Positions 46,789 to 55,556 of a stretch of DNA of 64,000 bases are shown piece by piece. The stretch's first letter is position 1; each line of letters starts with the position of its first letter. Origin of the DNA: Streptomyces fragilis (GTDB lineage Bacteria > Actinomycetota > Actinomycetes > Streptomycetales > Streptomycetaceae); the NCBI RefSeq assembly GCF_003112515.1, contig NZ_BEVZ01000002.1, forward strand, positions 1,488,001 to 1,552,000. Reading direction: 5' to 3'. The notes under the pieces were generated by a model that saw nothing but the letters and a program-made list of their open reading frames with translations, had not been told where the DNA came from and made no database searches. Both the position numbers and the translations under genes were made by a program.

Positions 46789-46896
46789 GCCTTCGCACCG
46801 CCCGGCCCGCCCCAAGAATGCTCGGCCTTCGCACCGCCCGGCCCGCCCCAGGAGTGCCCGGCCTCCGAATCGCCAGGCCCACCCCCGGCGGACCCG
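46789..46896. repeat. 36-bp tandem repeat (three units plus a partial)
   Basis: Units begin at 46789, 46825 and 46861. The first two differ at three positions, the third has diverged, and a half unit precedes them. The array fills most of the 266-base gap between the glycosyltransferase and the next convergent gene. Confidence 0.85.
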
Positions 46897-46912
46897 GCCC
46901 GGGACACGGCGC

Positions 46913-46946
46913 GGGGGCCGGTCCGCCCTGCGGCGGTCCGGCCCCC
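46913..46946. terminator. Terminator between convergent genes
   Basis: A 15-bp stem with one mismatch (46913-46927 with 46932-46946) and a 4-base loop, 20 bases beyond the stop of the leftward small membrane-protein gene. Confidence 0.75.
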
Positions 46947-46966
46947 GGCACCGGGAACCACGGCGG

Positions 46967-47356
46967 TCAGCCGCGCTTGCGGCGCACGACCATCCAGACG
47001 AGGGCGGCACCGGCACCGGCCATGACGGCGGTGCGGTAGCGGCCCACGAGCATCGCGGTGCGCACCGCGGTGACCGCCTGGGTGGCGCCCGTGCGCACCG
47101 GGGCGGGCACGGACTGGCCCACCTTGCCGGTGACGTCGGCCGCACGGTTCTTCAGCTCGCCCGCGCGGGCGGAGATCTGCGGCGCGACCTCGGCGGCCTT
47201 CTCCCGCGCCTTGGCCGTGGTGCCCGAGAGGACGGCCGTGGCGCGCGCGGTCGACGCCTGGGCCGTGCGGCCCAGCTTCTTCCCGCTCTCACCGGCCTGC
47301 CCGCCCAGGCCCTTGAGCCCGGAAGTGAGACGTTCCTTCTGCTGCAACCTGCTCAC
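46967..47356 (-). CDS. Small single-helix membrane protein of unknown function
   Basis: A 129-residue protein that is mostly an amphipathic Ala/Lys/Gln-rich helical stretch (about 1-95; SGLKGLGGQAGESGKKLGRT and AREKAAEVAPQISARAGEL) followed by one hydrophobic helix (YRTAVMAGAGAALVWMVV) and a short basic tail RRKRG. The layout resembles apolipoprotein-like or YtxH-type stress proteins anchored to the membrane. The GTG at 47356 has GGAG eight bases upstream. It is between convergent and co-directional neighbours and is likely a single-gene unit. No function is proposed. Confidence 0.78.
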   Translation of the reverse strand: MSRLQQKERLTSGLKGLGGQAGESGKKLGRTAQASTARATAVLSGTTAKAREKAAEVAPQISARAGELKNRAADVTGKVGQSVPAPVRTGATQAVTAVRTAMLVGRYRTAVMAGAGAALVWMVVRRKRG

Positions 47357-47483
47357 GAGCGGCACTCCGATCCATGTGGGTGGGTGATCCGGGGAGACCG
47401 GCGGCCGCAACCGACGGCACCCCCTTCCTCCCCTGATGGCCGCGATCGCCGTCCTCACACCCGTCAGGACCGGACACGTCCGC

Positions 47484-48326
47484 TCAGTACCGCGGCAGCG
47501 CGGGCGCCCTGCGGTGGGCGAGCACGTCCGCGCGCGCCGCCATGAGCTGCGCGCCGAACTCGTCGTTCAGCAGGTAGAACTCGCCCCTGGCGGACTGCTC
47601 GAAGAAGATCCGGGCCGCCTCCAGCGGGTCCATGGCGGTGGCGTTCAGCTGCAGCATCTGGGCCCGGTGACCCTCCGCCGCGGCGACGTCGCCACCGTCC
47701 TCGGCGCCGCCCGCCGCCTGGAAGATGTTGGACGCGACGGCCCCGGGCAGCACCGCCTGGACGTGCACGTGGTCCCCGTGGCCCGCCGCCTGGACCTCCA
47801 GGTGCAGGCACTCGGTCAGCGCCAGCACCGCGTGCTTGCTGACGATGTAGGGCGCCTGCAGCGGCGCGGCGCCCACACCGCCGACCGAGGAGAGGTTCCA
47901 GACCCACGACCGGCCGGGCTCGGCCAGCAGATGGGGCAGGAAGGCGCGGACACCGTGGAAGGCCCCGTCCACGTTGACGGACATGACGCGCCGCCAGTTC
48001 TCGACCGGGGTGTCCCACAGGTAGCCGAACTGCTCGACGCCCGCGTTGTTGACCAGCAGCCGCACCGGGCCCGCCTCCGCCAGCGTCCGCTCCGCCAGCC
48101 GGGCGACCGCGTCGGCGTCCCGGACGTCGCACGCGACGTCGATCGCCCGGGCCCCGCCCGCCACCAGCTCCTCACGCAGCGCGGCCACGGCGCCCGCGTC
48201 GACGTCGGCCAGGACCACGGTCATCCCCAGCTCGGTGGCGGCGTAGCGGGCCAGCCCCGCGCCGATCCCCGAACCGGCCCCCGTGATCACGGCCACCCCG
48301 CCGCCGAACAGCTCCTGAGCGCTCAT
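47484..48326 (-). CDS. Short-chain dehydrogenase/reductase
   Basis: A 280-residue classical SDR with TGAGSGIG, D-V-R-D after the third strand, VNNAGVEQF, WNLSSVGG (catalytic Ser) and YIVSK (Tyr/Lys). The acidic residue in LADVD at the end of strand 2 suggests NAD(H). The C-terminal region FEQSARGEFYLLNDEF is common in actinobacterial SDRs of unknown substrate. ATG at 48326 has GGGAGGA. A 14-bp near-duplicate (48340-48369) lies in its 5' region. Confidence 0.9.
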   Translation of the reverse strand: MSAQELFGGGVAVITGAGSGIGAGLARYAATELGMTVVLADVDAGAVAALREELVAGGARAIDVACDVRDADAVARLAERTLAEAGPVRLLVNNAGVEQFGYLWDTPVENWRRVMSVNVDGAFHGVRAFLPHLLAEPGRSWVWNLSSVGGVGAAPLQAPYIVSKHAVLALTECLHLEVQAAGHGDHVHVQAVLPGAVASNIFQAAGGAEDGGDVAAAEGHRAQMLQLNATAMDPLEAARIFFEQSARGEFYLLNDEFGAQLMAARADVLAHRRAPALPRY

Positions 48327-48549
48327 GCTTCCTCCCCTTCTCCGGTGTTCCGGTTCTCCGGTGTTCCGGATCCCCGGTCTCCGCCCGCCCGCGTCCGGCG
48401 GACCCCGAGTCCACCACGGCCACCTCGGCCACCTCGGCGCGGGCGAGCACGCGCCCGAACTGTAGATCATGGAAATCAGCCGTCCGCCGGACGGGTGAAC
48501 CCGGGGCGCGGCCGGGCTGCTCCGGGTGCGGCCGGGTAGTCGGCTCCGC

Positions 48550-49044
48550 GTGCAGACCTTCCTCCCGTACCGGGACTTCCGGCGGTCCGCGCTGGTGCTC
48601 GACCGGCGCCGGCTCGGCAAGCAGCGGGTCGAGGCCCTCCAGGTCTTCCGGGCCCTGACGGTGCCCGGCTACGGCTGGCAGAGCCACCCCGCGGTGCGCA
48701 TGTGGGCGGGCTACGAGGAGGCCCTGGTCCGCTACGGGCTCGAGGTCTGCCGGGTCTGGCAGGAGCAGGGCCGGCCCGACACCTGCGCCGACTCCCTGAC
48801 CGCCGAGTACGCCGCGTTCCGCCCCGACGCCCCGCAGGCCCGGGTCCAGAAGGCGCTCGCCGAGGCGGCCGAACTCCCGCCCTGGCTGGGCAACGCGGCG
48901 TTCCACCGCAGTCATCGCTCGGCACTGCTGCGCAAGGACCCGCAGGAGTACGCGGAGCGCTTCCCCGGCGTCCCCGACGACATCCCGTACCTGTGGCCCG
49001 GATCCGACCGCGACCCGAAGCGGAATGGATCAACAGGCCCTTGA
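48550..49044 (+). CDS. MSMEG_6728-like protein (Pyr_excise / T4 endonuclease V-like)
   Basis: A 164-residue protein of the MSMEG_6728 type, related to the pyrimidine-dimer glycosylase (Pyr_excise) family. It starts QTFLPYRDFRRSALVLDRRRLGKQRVEA; the Arg-rich helix after it and the PWLGNAAFHRSHRSALLRKDP block match the fold in which T4 endonuclease V flips out damaged bases. A DNA-repair role is possible but unproven for actinobacterial members. GTG at 48550 gives the normal family N-terminus. Its stop overlaps a TTGACA hexamer that could belong to the following conservon promoter region. Confidence 0.8.
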   Translation: MQTFLPYRDFRRSALVLDRRRLGKQRVEALQVFRALTVPGYGWQSHPAVRMWAGYEEALVRYGLEVCRVWQEQGRPDTCADSLTAEYAAFRPDAPQARVQKALAEAAELPPWLGNAAFHRSHRSALLRKDPQEYAERFPGVPDDIPYLWPGSDRDPKRNGSTGP

Positions 49045-49159
49045 CAAACGGGTGTTGACGCCGTCGCGAGTCCAACCACCGCTCGGTGCGATCTTGTTGT
49101 GATGTGCGCTACCCGGCTGCTACGTCCTCGTATGCCCTGAGGTGGGGGCCTTGTGGAGA

Positions 49160-49188
49160 TAGTTGGCACCTCCATCTACTGCTAGGGT
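49160..49188 (+). promoter_or_regulatory. Candidate conservon promoter
   Basis: TAGGGT at 49183-49188 is a good Streptomyces -10 hexamer; the matching -35 (TAGTTG, 17 bases upstream) is poor. About 90 bases of leader precede cvnA. Confidence 0.4.
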
Positions 49189-49279
49189 GACAGCTCCCTC
49201 ACAGGTTGACGGTGCGTCAAGCGGAATGTGCCGTGCGGCCGCAGGACCGCTGTCAGGAACGCGACGTGAAGAGAGTCCG

Positions 49280-50527
49280 ATGACGTCTTTGCTCCGGGAT
49301 CCACTCCTGTGGATCCTGCTGGTGGTGCTCGGAGCCGCCGTCGCCGCGGTCACCCGGGCGCGGCGGACCAACATGGCGCTCCGCGTCCAGGAGGACGCCC
49401 TCCGGCGGGAGCTCGGGGCGGAGAAGGCCGGGCGGGCGCTGCTGCGCGAGGAGACCGCCGCGCTCGAACAGCGTCACCGCGAGGCGCTCGCCGAGGTCCG
49501 CCAGGAGGCCGAGGAGGAGACCAAGGCCGTCCTCAAGGCCGCGATGCGCACCCTGCAGGTGCTGGCCGACGAGCAGCAGCTGATCATCGACCGCACGCAG
49601 AAGAACTACGGGGACGACCCGGGCGTGGTGGCCGACCTGATGGAGATCGACCACGCCAACAGCCAGTTCAACCGCCGCGCCCAGGGCATCGCGGTGCTCT
49701 GCGGCGGCTGGCTGGGACGCCGTGAGCACCCGGCCTCCGTCTTCGACGTGGCGCGCAGCGCCCAGGGCCGCATCCGCCACTTCGACCGGGTGGAGATCAA
49801 CGCCCAGGTGAACGTCACGGTCGTCAGCAGGGCCGTCGAGCCCCTGGCGGTGGTGCTCGCCGAGCTGCTGGCCAACGCCACCAACTACAGCGCCCCCGAG
49901 ATGCCGGTCGTGGTCGGCATCCAGGCGGTGCCCAACGGGGTCTGCCTGATCGTCGACGACTACGGCGTCGGCATGAGCCAGGAGGAGAAGGACCGTGCCG
50001 CCGCACTGCTCTCCCCGCAGGGGCCGGTGGACCTGCTCGCGCTGGGCAACCCGCCGAAATTCGGCTTCGCCGTCTCCGGGGTGCTCGCCGCCCGCTACGG
50101 CTTCCGCGTCTCCGTCGACACGCCCTCCCCGTACGGCGGGGTGCGCGCGGTCGTCCTGCTGCCGGGGGACCTCCTGACCGCCGACGCGGACGCCGACGCC
50201 CCGGCCGGCCGGGCCGGCGCGGGAGCCCCGGCGGCCGGCGCACGGATCCGCGACCTCGCCCCCGCCGCCCCCGCCGTCGTCCCGACCGCGGCCACCCGCG
50301 CGGTGGGCACCACCGCCGGAGGACTGCCCAAGCGGCGCCGCGTCGCGGCGGAGCGGACGCCGGCGCGCACGCCCCGGCCCGACTCCGGCGGGCCCGAGCT
50401 GCCGGAGCGGCACGACCACCCGGCCGGCGACGACAGCGAGACCACCGCCTCACGGCTCGGGGCCTTCGCCCGGGGCACCGCGCGCGGACGGGACACGACC
50501 ATCTCGGAAGGATCGGAAGAGCAGTGA
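49280..50527 (+). CDS. cvnA: Conservon CvnA: membrane histidine-kinase-like ATPase
   Basis: First protein of a cvn (conservon) signalling unit. The 415 residues comprise one N-terminal membrane helix (LLWILLVVLGAAVAAVT), a coiled-coil region rich in Glu/Arg (about 35-90), a dimerisation-like helix and a GHKL ATPase domain with N box LAELLANATNYS and G1 VDDYGVGM; the usual phospho-histidine is lacking, as in other CvnA. The last 130 residues are disordered. In S. coelicolor such proteins recruit CvnB-D to the membrane. ATG 49280 has GAAGAGAG. Overlaps cvnB by GTGA. Confidence 0.92.
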   Translation: MTSLLRDPLLWILLVVLGAAVAAVTRARRTNMALRVQEDALRRELGAEKAGRALLREETAALEQRHREALAEVRQEAEEETKAVLKAAMRTLQVLADEQQLIIDRTQKNYGDDPGVVADLMEIDHANSQFNRRAQGIAVLCGGWLGRREHPASVFDVARSAQGRIRHFDRVEINAQVNVTVVSRAVEPLAVVLAELLANATNYSAPEMPVVVGIQAVPNGVCLIVDDYGVGMSQEEKDRAAALLSPQGPVDLLALGNPPKFGFAVSGVLAARYGFRVSVDTPSPYGGVRAVVLLPGDLLTADADADAPAGRAGAGAPAAGARIRDLAPAAPAVVPTAATRAVGTTAGGLPKRRRVAAERTPARTPRPDSGGPELPERHDHPAGDDSETTASRLGAFARGTARGRDTTISEGSEEQ

Positions 50528-50925
50528 ACGACCAGCTTTCCTGGGTGCTGGACGACGTGCTGACGGTACGCGGGGCCCGGCACGCGATCCTCGTCTCCGC
50601 CGACGGACTCCTGATGGAACGGTCGGCCGGCATCGAGCGGGACGACGCGGAGAAGAACGCGGCAGCCATGAGCAGCATGCAGTCCCTCAGCCGCGCCGTC
50701 GCGCCCTTCGTCGGCGGCGGCGACGGGACCTGGAAGCAGACGCTGATCGAGTACGACGGCGGCTGGATCTTCCTCATCGCGGCCGGCAGCGGCGCCTACC
50801 TCGCCGCCTCCGCCGCGCTCGACGTGGACATGGAGACCATGTCCTTCCGGATGCAGAAGCAGGTCGCCGCCCTGGGGAAGGCCATGACCTCGCCGGTGCG
50901 CCACGACGCCGGTGCCGACGCATGA
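50524..50925 (+). CDS. cvnB: Conservon CvnB: roadblock/LC7 protein
   Basis: A 133-residue roadblock/LC7-fold protein, a likely regulator of the CvnD GTPase. The N-terminal LDDVLTVRGARHAILVSADGLLMERSAG is the classic start of the fold, and METMSFRMQKQVAALGKAM is its C-terminal helix. The GTG start overlaps the cvnA stop (GTGA) and its own stop overlaps cvnC (ATGA), so the proteins are made in close ratio. It is expected to form a membrane-associated complex with CvnA, C and D. Confidence 0.93.
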   Translation: MNDQLSWVLDDVLTVRGARHAILVSADGLLMERSAGIERDDAEKNAAAMSSMQSLSRAVAPFVGGGDGTWKQTLIEYDGGWIFLIAAGSGAYLAASAALDVDMETMSFRMQKQVAALGKAMTSPVRHDAGADA

Positions 50926-51296
50926 CGAGGCCCTCCGAGGACGACCTGGTGACCGGTGACTTCGTCCGGTCCTACGTCATCACCGGTGGGCGGCGGCTGC
51001 CGTCCCCGACGGACCTGTCGCTCCACACGCTGGTCACCCTGGCGCCCGACCGGGAGCCGCCCCGGCGGGCCAGCCCCGAGGTCCGCGCCATCTGGGACAT
51101 CTGCGCGGGCGGCTACCTCTCCGTGGCGGAGGTGGCCGCCCACCTGGGCCTGCCGACCGCCGTCGCCCGGCTGCTGCTGACCGATCTCGCCGAACAAGGG
51201 CATCTGCTGCGCCGTGCCGCACCGCCGCCGGCCCAAGCCGTTGACCGAGGGACCCTCGAAGAGGTGCTGCATGGACTCCACGCGCTTTTCGGCTGA
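50922..51296 (+). CDS. cvnC: Conservon CvnC: DUF742 protein
   Basis: A 124-residue DUF742 protein with a winged-helix-like core (IWDICAGGYLSVAEVAAHLGL and ARLLLTDLAEQGHL). The N-terminal FVRSYVITGGRR is diagnostic of the family. In conservons it is a complex partner; DNA binding has been suggested by its fold but is not shown. The start overlaps cvnB by ATGA and its 3' end overlaps cvnD by 26 bases, as is usual in this operon type. Confidence 0.93.
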   Translation: MTRPSEDDLVTGDFVRSYVITGGRRLPSPTDLSLHTLVTLAPDREPPRRASPEVRAIWDICAGGYLSVAEVAAHLGLPTAVARLLLTDLAEQGHLLRRAAPPPAQAVDRGTLEEVLHGLHALFG

Positions 51297-51870
51297 CCGG
51301 CCGGCCGCGACGTACCTCCCGGCCGGTGTCCGGAGAGCCGTCAAGATCGTCGTCGTGGGGCACTTCGGTGTCGGCAAGACGACCTTCATCGGCAGCCTCT
51401 CCGAGATCGAACCGCTGCGCACCGAGGAGAGGATGACCGCGGCCTCGGCCCCCGTCGACGACCTCAGCGGGGCGGGCTCCAAGGAGACCACCACCGTCGC
51501 CCTGGACTTCGGCCGCATCACCCTCAGCGACGAACTGGTCCTCTACCTGTTCGGCACCCCCGGCCAGCAGCGGTTCGTGCAGCTGTGGGAGGACATGACG
51601 GTCGGCGCCCTGGGAGCGCTCCTGCTGGTCGATCCGGCGCGACTGGAGGCCACCTTCCCGGTCATCGACCTGGTGGAGAGCTTCGGCCTGGAGTACGCGG
51701 TCGCGGTCAACAGCTTCGACCCGTCGGTCCGTTACGAGGCGAGCGAGATCAGGGAGGCGCTCGACCTGCTCCCCGACACGCCCGTCGTCCACTGCGACGC
51801 CCGGGACGTCGCCTCCTCCGCCGAGGCGCTCATGGAACTCGTCCGACACCTGCTCAGCCGCACGGGCTGA
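51271..51870 (+). CDS. cvnD: Conservon CvnD: Ras-like GTPase
   Basis: A 199-residue small GTPase. G1 is GHFGVGKTT (about 30-38), the switch II region has FGTPGQQRF (G3), and the base-recognition G4 reads NSFD instead of NKxD, a normal variation of this family. It is the switch of the conservon complex. The ATG at 51271 overlaps the end of cvnC and lies after a GAGG. A gap of about 80 bases then separates it from the P450 gene, within the same apparent operon. Confidence 0.94.
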   Translation: MDSTRFSADRPAATYLPAGVRRAVKIVVVGHFGVGKTTFIGSLSEIEPLRTEERMTAASAPVDDLSGAGSKETTTVALDFGRITLSDELVLYLFGTPGQQRFVQLWEDMTVGALGALLLVDPARLEATFPVIDLVESFGLEYAVAVNSFDPSVRYEASEIREALDLLPDTPVVHCDARDVASSAEALMELVRHLLSRTG

Positions 51871-51947
51871 GCGGGAGCACCCGTTCTTCCCCGTCCCGCC
51901 CCAGGTCCGGTCCGCGAGGACGCCGGGCCGCCGAAGGAACGCAACCC

Positions 51948-53294
51948 ATGGACTTCACGCCCGCCGCCGACGGCGGCACCACCGCCCGCTGCCCCATGCA
52001 CGGCGCGGACTTCGCGGCCGCCCCGCACGACGTCTACGACCGGCTGCGCGCCACCGGCCCGGCCGGACCGGTGGAACTCGCCCCCGGGGTGGAGGCCACC
52101 CTGGTCGTCGGCCACGAGGCGGCGCTGCGGGTGCTGCAGAACGACACGCTCTTCGCCCGCGACTCCCGCCGCTGGGGCGCCCTGCGCGAGGGGCGGATCG
52201 CCCTGGACAGTCCCGTGCTGCCGATGATGATGTTCCGGCCCAACTGCCTGTTCACCGACGGGGCGGAGCACCTGCGGCTGCGCAAGGCGGTCACCGACAG
52301 CCTCGACGCGATCGACGTCCGGCAACTGGCGCGCGACGTCCGGCAGATGGGCGACTTCCTGATCGACCGCTTCAGCGAGCGCGGCCGCGCCGACCTGATC
52401 GACGAGTACGCCAAGGTGCTGCCGCTGCTGGTCTTCAACAAGCTGTTCGGCTGCTCCGCGGACATCGGCGACCGGCTCACCACGTCGATGGCGGCCATCT
52501 TCGAGGGCCGGGACGCGATCCGCGCCGACCAGGAACTGACGGCGTGCCTGATGGAGCTGGTGGCGCTCAAGCGCCGCGAACCGGGCGACGACCTCACCAG
52601 CCGCCTGGTGCGGCACCCGGCGGGGCTCACCGACACCGAGCTCAAGGACCAGCTGGTGATGCTGATGGGCGCCGGGGTCGAGCCCGAACGCAACCTCATC
52701 GGCAACACCGTGCTGCTGATGCTCTCCCCGCAGGGCTCCGGCCTGCTGATCGAGGAGGCGATGGAACACGTCCTGTGGGACAACCCGCCCATCGCCAACT
52801 ACGCCACCCACTTCCCCAAGCAGGACGTCGACCTGGCCGGCGTCCGTCTCGCGGCGGACAGCCCGGTGGTCATCAGCTTCGCCGGGGCGAACGCGGACCC
52901 CTCGCTCCACCACGCCCGCCGCTCCCGCAGCCAGGGCGCCCACCTGTCCTGGGGAGCGGGCCCGCACAAGTGTCCGGCCTCCTCGCCGGCCCAGGTGATC
53001 GCCCTCACCGCGGTGGAGAAGCTCTTCAACGAGCTGGACGACCTGGCCCTGGAAGTGCCCGCCGAGCAGCTCGCCTGGCGGCAGGGGCCCTTCCACCGCG
53101 CGCTCGCGGCGCTCCCGGTGCGCTTCGCCCCGTCCCCGGCCGGTCGGGTGGCCGCCGCGACCGGACGCCACCCGCTGCCGCCCGCCGCCCCCGAACAGGC
53201 GCCCCGGGCCGTCGGCGAACCGGCCGGACAGCCCGCCGCACCGGCCCGCAGGAAGGGGTTCTGGGGCACCTTCCTCGACGTCTTCCGCCTCTGA
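51948..53294 (+). CDS. cvnE: Conservon CvnE: CYP157-like cytochrome P450 lacking ExxR
   Basis: A 448-residue P450 typical of the fifth gene of some conservons. The I-helix reads GAGVEPERN, without the usual acid-threonine pair. In the K-helix the ExxR position reads EHVLW, as in CYP157 enzymes (EQSLW in CYP157C1), so the invariant arginine is missing. The cysteine loop is WGAGPHKCPA. It therefore keeps only the haem cysteine of the classical conserved set. The C-terminal 50 residues are a Pro/Ala linker ending in a KGFWGTFLDVFRL helix. ATG at 51948 has GAAGGAAC. CYP157s occur paired with a second P450; one follows here. Confidence 0.9.
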   Translation: MDFTPAADGGTTARCPMHGADFAAAPHDVYDRLRATGPAGPVELAPGVEATLVVGHEAALRVLQNDTLFARDSRRWGALREGRIALDSPVLPMMMFRPNCLFTDGAEHLRLRKAVTDSLDAIDVRQLARDVRQMGDFLIDRFSERGRADLIDEYAKVLPLLVFNKLFGCSADIGDRLTTSMAAIFEGRDAIRADQELTACLMELVALKRREPGDDLTSRLVRHPAGLTDTELKDQLVMLMGAGVEPERNLIGNTVLLMLSPQGSGLLIEEAMEHVLWDNPPIANYATHFPKQDVDLAGVRLAADSPVVISFAGANADPSLHHARRSRSQGAHLSWGAGPHKCPASSPAQVIALTAVEKLFNELDDLALEVPAEQLAWRQGPFHRALAALPVRFAPSPAGRVAAATGRHPLPPAAPEQAPRAVGEPAGQPAAPARRKGFWGTFLDVFRL

Positions 53295-53343
53295 GACCCG
53301 CCGGCTCCGCCCGTGGGCAGCAGCAACGAGTGAGGAGAGAAGG

Positions 53344-54732
53344 TTGAGCACAGCCGCCGGTCCCGCCGTCGGCAGCCCGGCAGGCTGCCCGGCCCACCCG
53401 GAAGCGGCCGGACGGCCTCCGAGCGCTCCTCCGCCCTCACCCGCACCGCCGGTCCCGCGCCAGGGGGGCGCGGCACCGGCCGCCGGGCCGCGCCGGCCGG
53501 TCGGACGGCGCGAGGTGATCGCCCTGGTCCGCCGCCTGCGGTCACCCGAGGGCCAGCGCGACCCGCTCCCCGTCTACCGGGCCTTCCAGGAACTCGGCGA
53601 CGTGGTCCCCGCGCCCTGGGGCGGACACTTCGTCACCGGGTTCGACCTGGCCGACCAGGTGCTGCGCGGCCGCGGCTGGCTCGCCCCGGACATCGCGTGG
53701 CAGGAACGGCAGCCGGACCCCGCACGCTGGCACGCGCCCGCCACCCGGGAGATGAGCCGCACCCTCTCCCGGCTGAACGCGCCCGAGCACACCCTCCAGC
53801 GCCGGTCCCTGGGCAACCCCTTCGGCCGCGGCGCCCTGGAGGCCGTGCGGCCCGCCGTCGAGGAACACGTCCGGACCCTGCTCGACCGGCTCGACCGCGA
53901 GCTGCGGGCGCACGGCAGGGCCGACTTCGCGGCGGTCGTCGCCGACCGTCTGCCGATCCGGACCGTCGGCGGATGGCTCGGCCTCCCGGAGCGGGACCAC
54001 GACCGGATCCTCGGCTTCACCCACCGTCAGGTCTTCGCCCAGGAGCTGCTGCCCACCCGGAGCGAACTCGCCGTCTCCGAGGCCGCGACCCTGGAGATGC
54101 GGGCGTACTTCTCCGCACTGATCGAGCACCGCCGCGCCCACCTCGGCCAGGACGTGCTCTCCGACTGGATCCGGTTCTGGGACGAGCAGCACGCGGACGA
54201 CCGTGACGCCGCCGACCAGGCGCTCTACCACCTGACGATGTTCGTCACCATCGCCTCCCTGGAGACCACCGCGACGCTGCTGTCGACCGTGGTCCGCCTG
54301 CTGCTCGCCGACCCCGCACGGTGGCGCCAACTGCGGGAGAACCCCCGACACGTCGACGACGCCGTCGAGGAGGCCCTGCGGTACGACCCGCCGATCTGGC
54401 TGAACAGCCGCATCGCCGCCGAGGACACCGTCCTCGGGGGAGTGCCCGTCGCCAAGGACGGCATGGTGCACGTGCTCTTCGGGGCCGCCCACCACGACCC
54501 GCGGCGCAATCCCGACCCCGGCACCTTCGACGTCCTGCGCCGCGGCGCGCACCTCGCCTTCGGCGGCGGCGTGCACTACTGCCTCGGCGCGGGGCTGGCC
54601 CGGCTGGAGGCCGGAGCACTGCTCACCGGCCTGCTGGAACGTTTCCCCACCCTGCGGTCGGCCGGCGAGGGGCCCGTGTACGCGCCCCGGCTGGTCTTCC
54701 GCCGCATCACCTCCCTGGAAGTGACCACATGA
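53344..54732 (+). CDS. Second cytochrome P450 of the conservon operon
   Basis: A 462-residue P450 with a Pro/Ala-rich N-terminal extension of about 55 residues. The I-helix IASLETTATL has the acid-threonine pair, the K-helix has EEALR (ExxR intact) and the haem loop is FGGGVHYCLG. It is thus a catalytically complete partner for the atypical CvnE P450, as in known CYP157/CYP154 pairs, although I cannot assign its own family. The TTG at 53344 follows GGAGAGAAGG. It overlaps the next gene by ATGA, showing co-translation with an enoyl-CoA hydratase. Confidence 0.9.
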   Translation: MSTAAGPAVGSPAGCPAHPEAAGRPPSAPPPSPAPPVPRQGGAAPAAGPRRPVGRREVIALVRRLRSPEGQRDPLPVYRAFQELGDVVPAPWGGHFVTGFDLADQVLRGRGWLAPDIAWQERQPDPARWHAPATREMSRTLSRLNAPEHTLQRRSLGNPFGRGALEAVRPAVEEHVRTLLDRLDRELRAHGRADFAAVVADRLPIRTVGGWLGLPERDHDRILGFTHRQVFAQELLPTRSELAVSEAATLEMRAYFSALIEHRRAHLGQDVLSDWIRFWDEQHADDRDAADQALYHLTMFVTIASLETTATLLSTVVRLLLADPARWRQLRENPRHVDDAVEEALRYDPPIWLNSRIAAEDTVLGGVPVAKDGMVHVLFGAAHHDPRRNPDPGTFDVLRRGAHLAFGGGVHYCLGAGLARLEAGALLTGLLERFPTLRSAGEGPVYAPRLVFRRITSLEVTT

Positions 54733-55490
54733 CGGCCGTCGACCTGTACAAGACCCTGCGCGTGCGGCGCGACACGGACGTGCTGCACGTCGAACTGAAC
54801 CTGCCGGAGCGCGGCAACGCCGTCTGCGAGGCCATGCTGGACGACCTGCTGGAGGTGTTCCGGCGGCAGGAGCCCTCGGTGCGGGTGGTCGTGCTCTCCG
54901 GCGCCGGCGAGGACTTCTGCCTCGGCGGCGACCGCACGGAGTTCGAGGAGCAGTTGCGGCAGGACCCCGACGGGACGGGGATACGGGTCAGCGGGGACAA
55001 GGCGCGCCGGGTGTGCGCGGCCCTGTCCCGCAACCCGGCGGTCACGGTCGCCAAGGTGCGAGGGCGGGCGGTCGGCGCGGGGTTCGCCCTCGCCCTCGCC
55101 TGCGACCTGCGGATCGGGGCGGAGAACGCCGTCTTCCGGCTGCCGGAGGCGGCGCTGGGGCTGCCGGTCGCCTGGGGCGGCCTGCTGCCCAGGCTGCTCG
55201 ACGAGGTCGGGACGGCCCGGGTGCGCGACATGGTGCTGACCGGACGGCCGGTGGGGGCGGAGGAGGCCCTGCGGTGGTCCGTCCTCCAGCGGGTCGAGCC
55301 GGAGAGCGAACTCGACGCCGCCCTCGAGGCGTGGGTGCGGCCGGTGCTGCGGCGGCCGCGGGGCGGGCTGAGGATGACCAAGGCCCTGCTCGAGGCGCAC
55401 GGGACGGCCACGCGGATGGCCGACGCGTCCGTGCTGGACGGCGAACTGATGGCCGCGGCCCTCGTCGCCGCGCGGAGCGGCGGGCGCTGA
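54729..55490 (+). CDS. Enoyl-CoA hydratase/isomerase-family protein in the conservon operon
   Basis: A 253-residue crotonase-fold protein with oxyanion segments EDFCLGGDRTEF and GRAVGAGFALALACDLRIG and a helix with VFRLPEAALGLP, where a catalytic Glu is normally placed (E in LPEA). The start overlaps the second P450 stop (ATGA). A crotonase directly coupled to a conservon P450 pair suggests that the complex controls or contains a small-molecule tailoring pathway acting on a CoA- or carrier-bound substrate. That link is inferred from gene order. Confidence 0.87.
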   Translation: MTAVDLYKTLRVRRDTDVLHVELNLPERGNAVCEAMLDDLLEVFRRQEPSVRVVVLSGAGEDFCLGGDRTEFEEQLRQDPDGTGIRVSGDKARRVCAALSRNPAVTVAKVRGRAVGAGFALALACDLRIGAENAVFRLPEAALGLPVAWGGLLPRLLDEVGTARVRDMVLTGRPVGAEEALRWSVLQRVEPESELDAALEAWVRPVLRRPRGGLRMTKALLEAHGTATRMADASVLDGELMAAALVAARSGGR

Positions 55491-55556
55491 CCGCGGCCAC
55501 AAGGGCCAAGGCCCTCGGCGCCGGTCCGGCCCGGTCCGGTCCGGTCCCCGCCGCGG

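Noticed and set aside
46789..46896. 36-bp repeats as a CRISPR array
   Set aside because: The units abut directly without spacers, they diverge, and no cas genes are present.
46734..46961. A leftward 75-residue ORF with GGPGGAKAEHSW repeats
   Set aside because: The repeat peptide is a direct result of the 36-bp DNA repeat. It overlaps a terminator hairpin and has no ribosome site.
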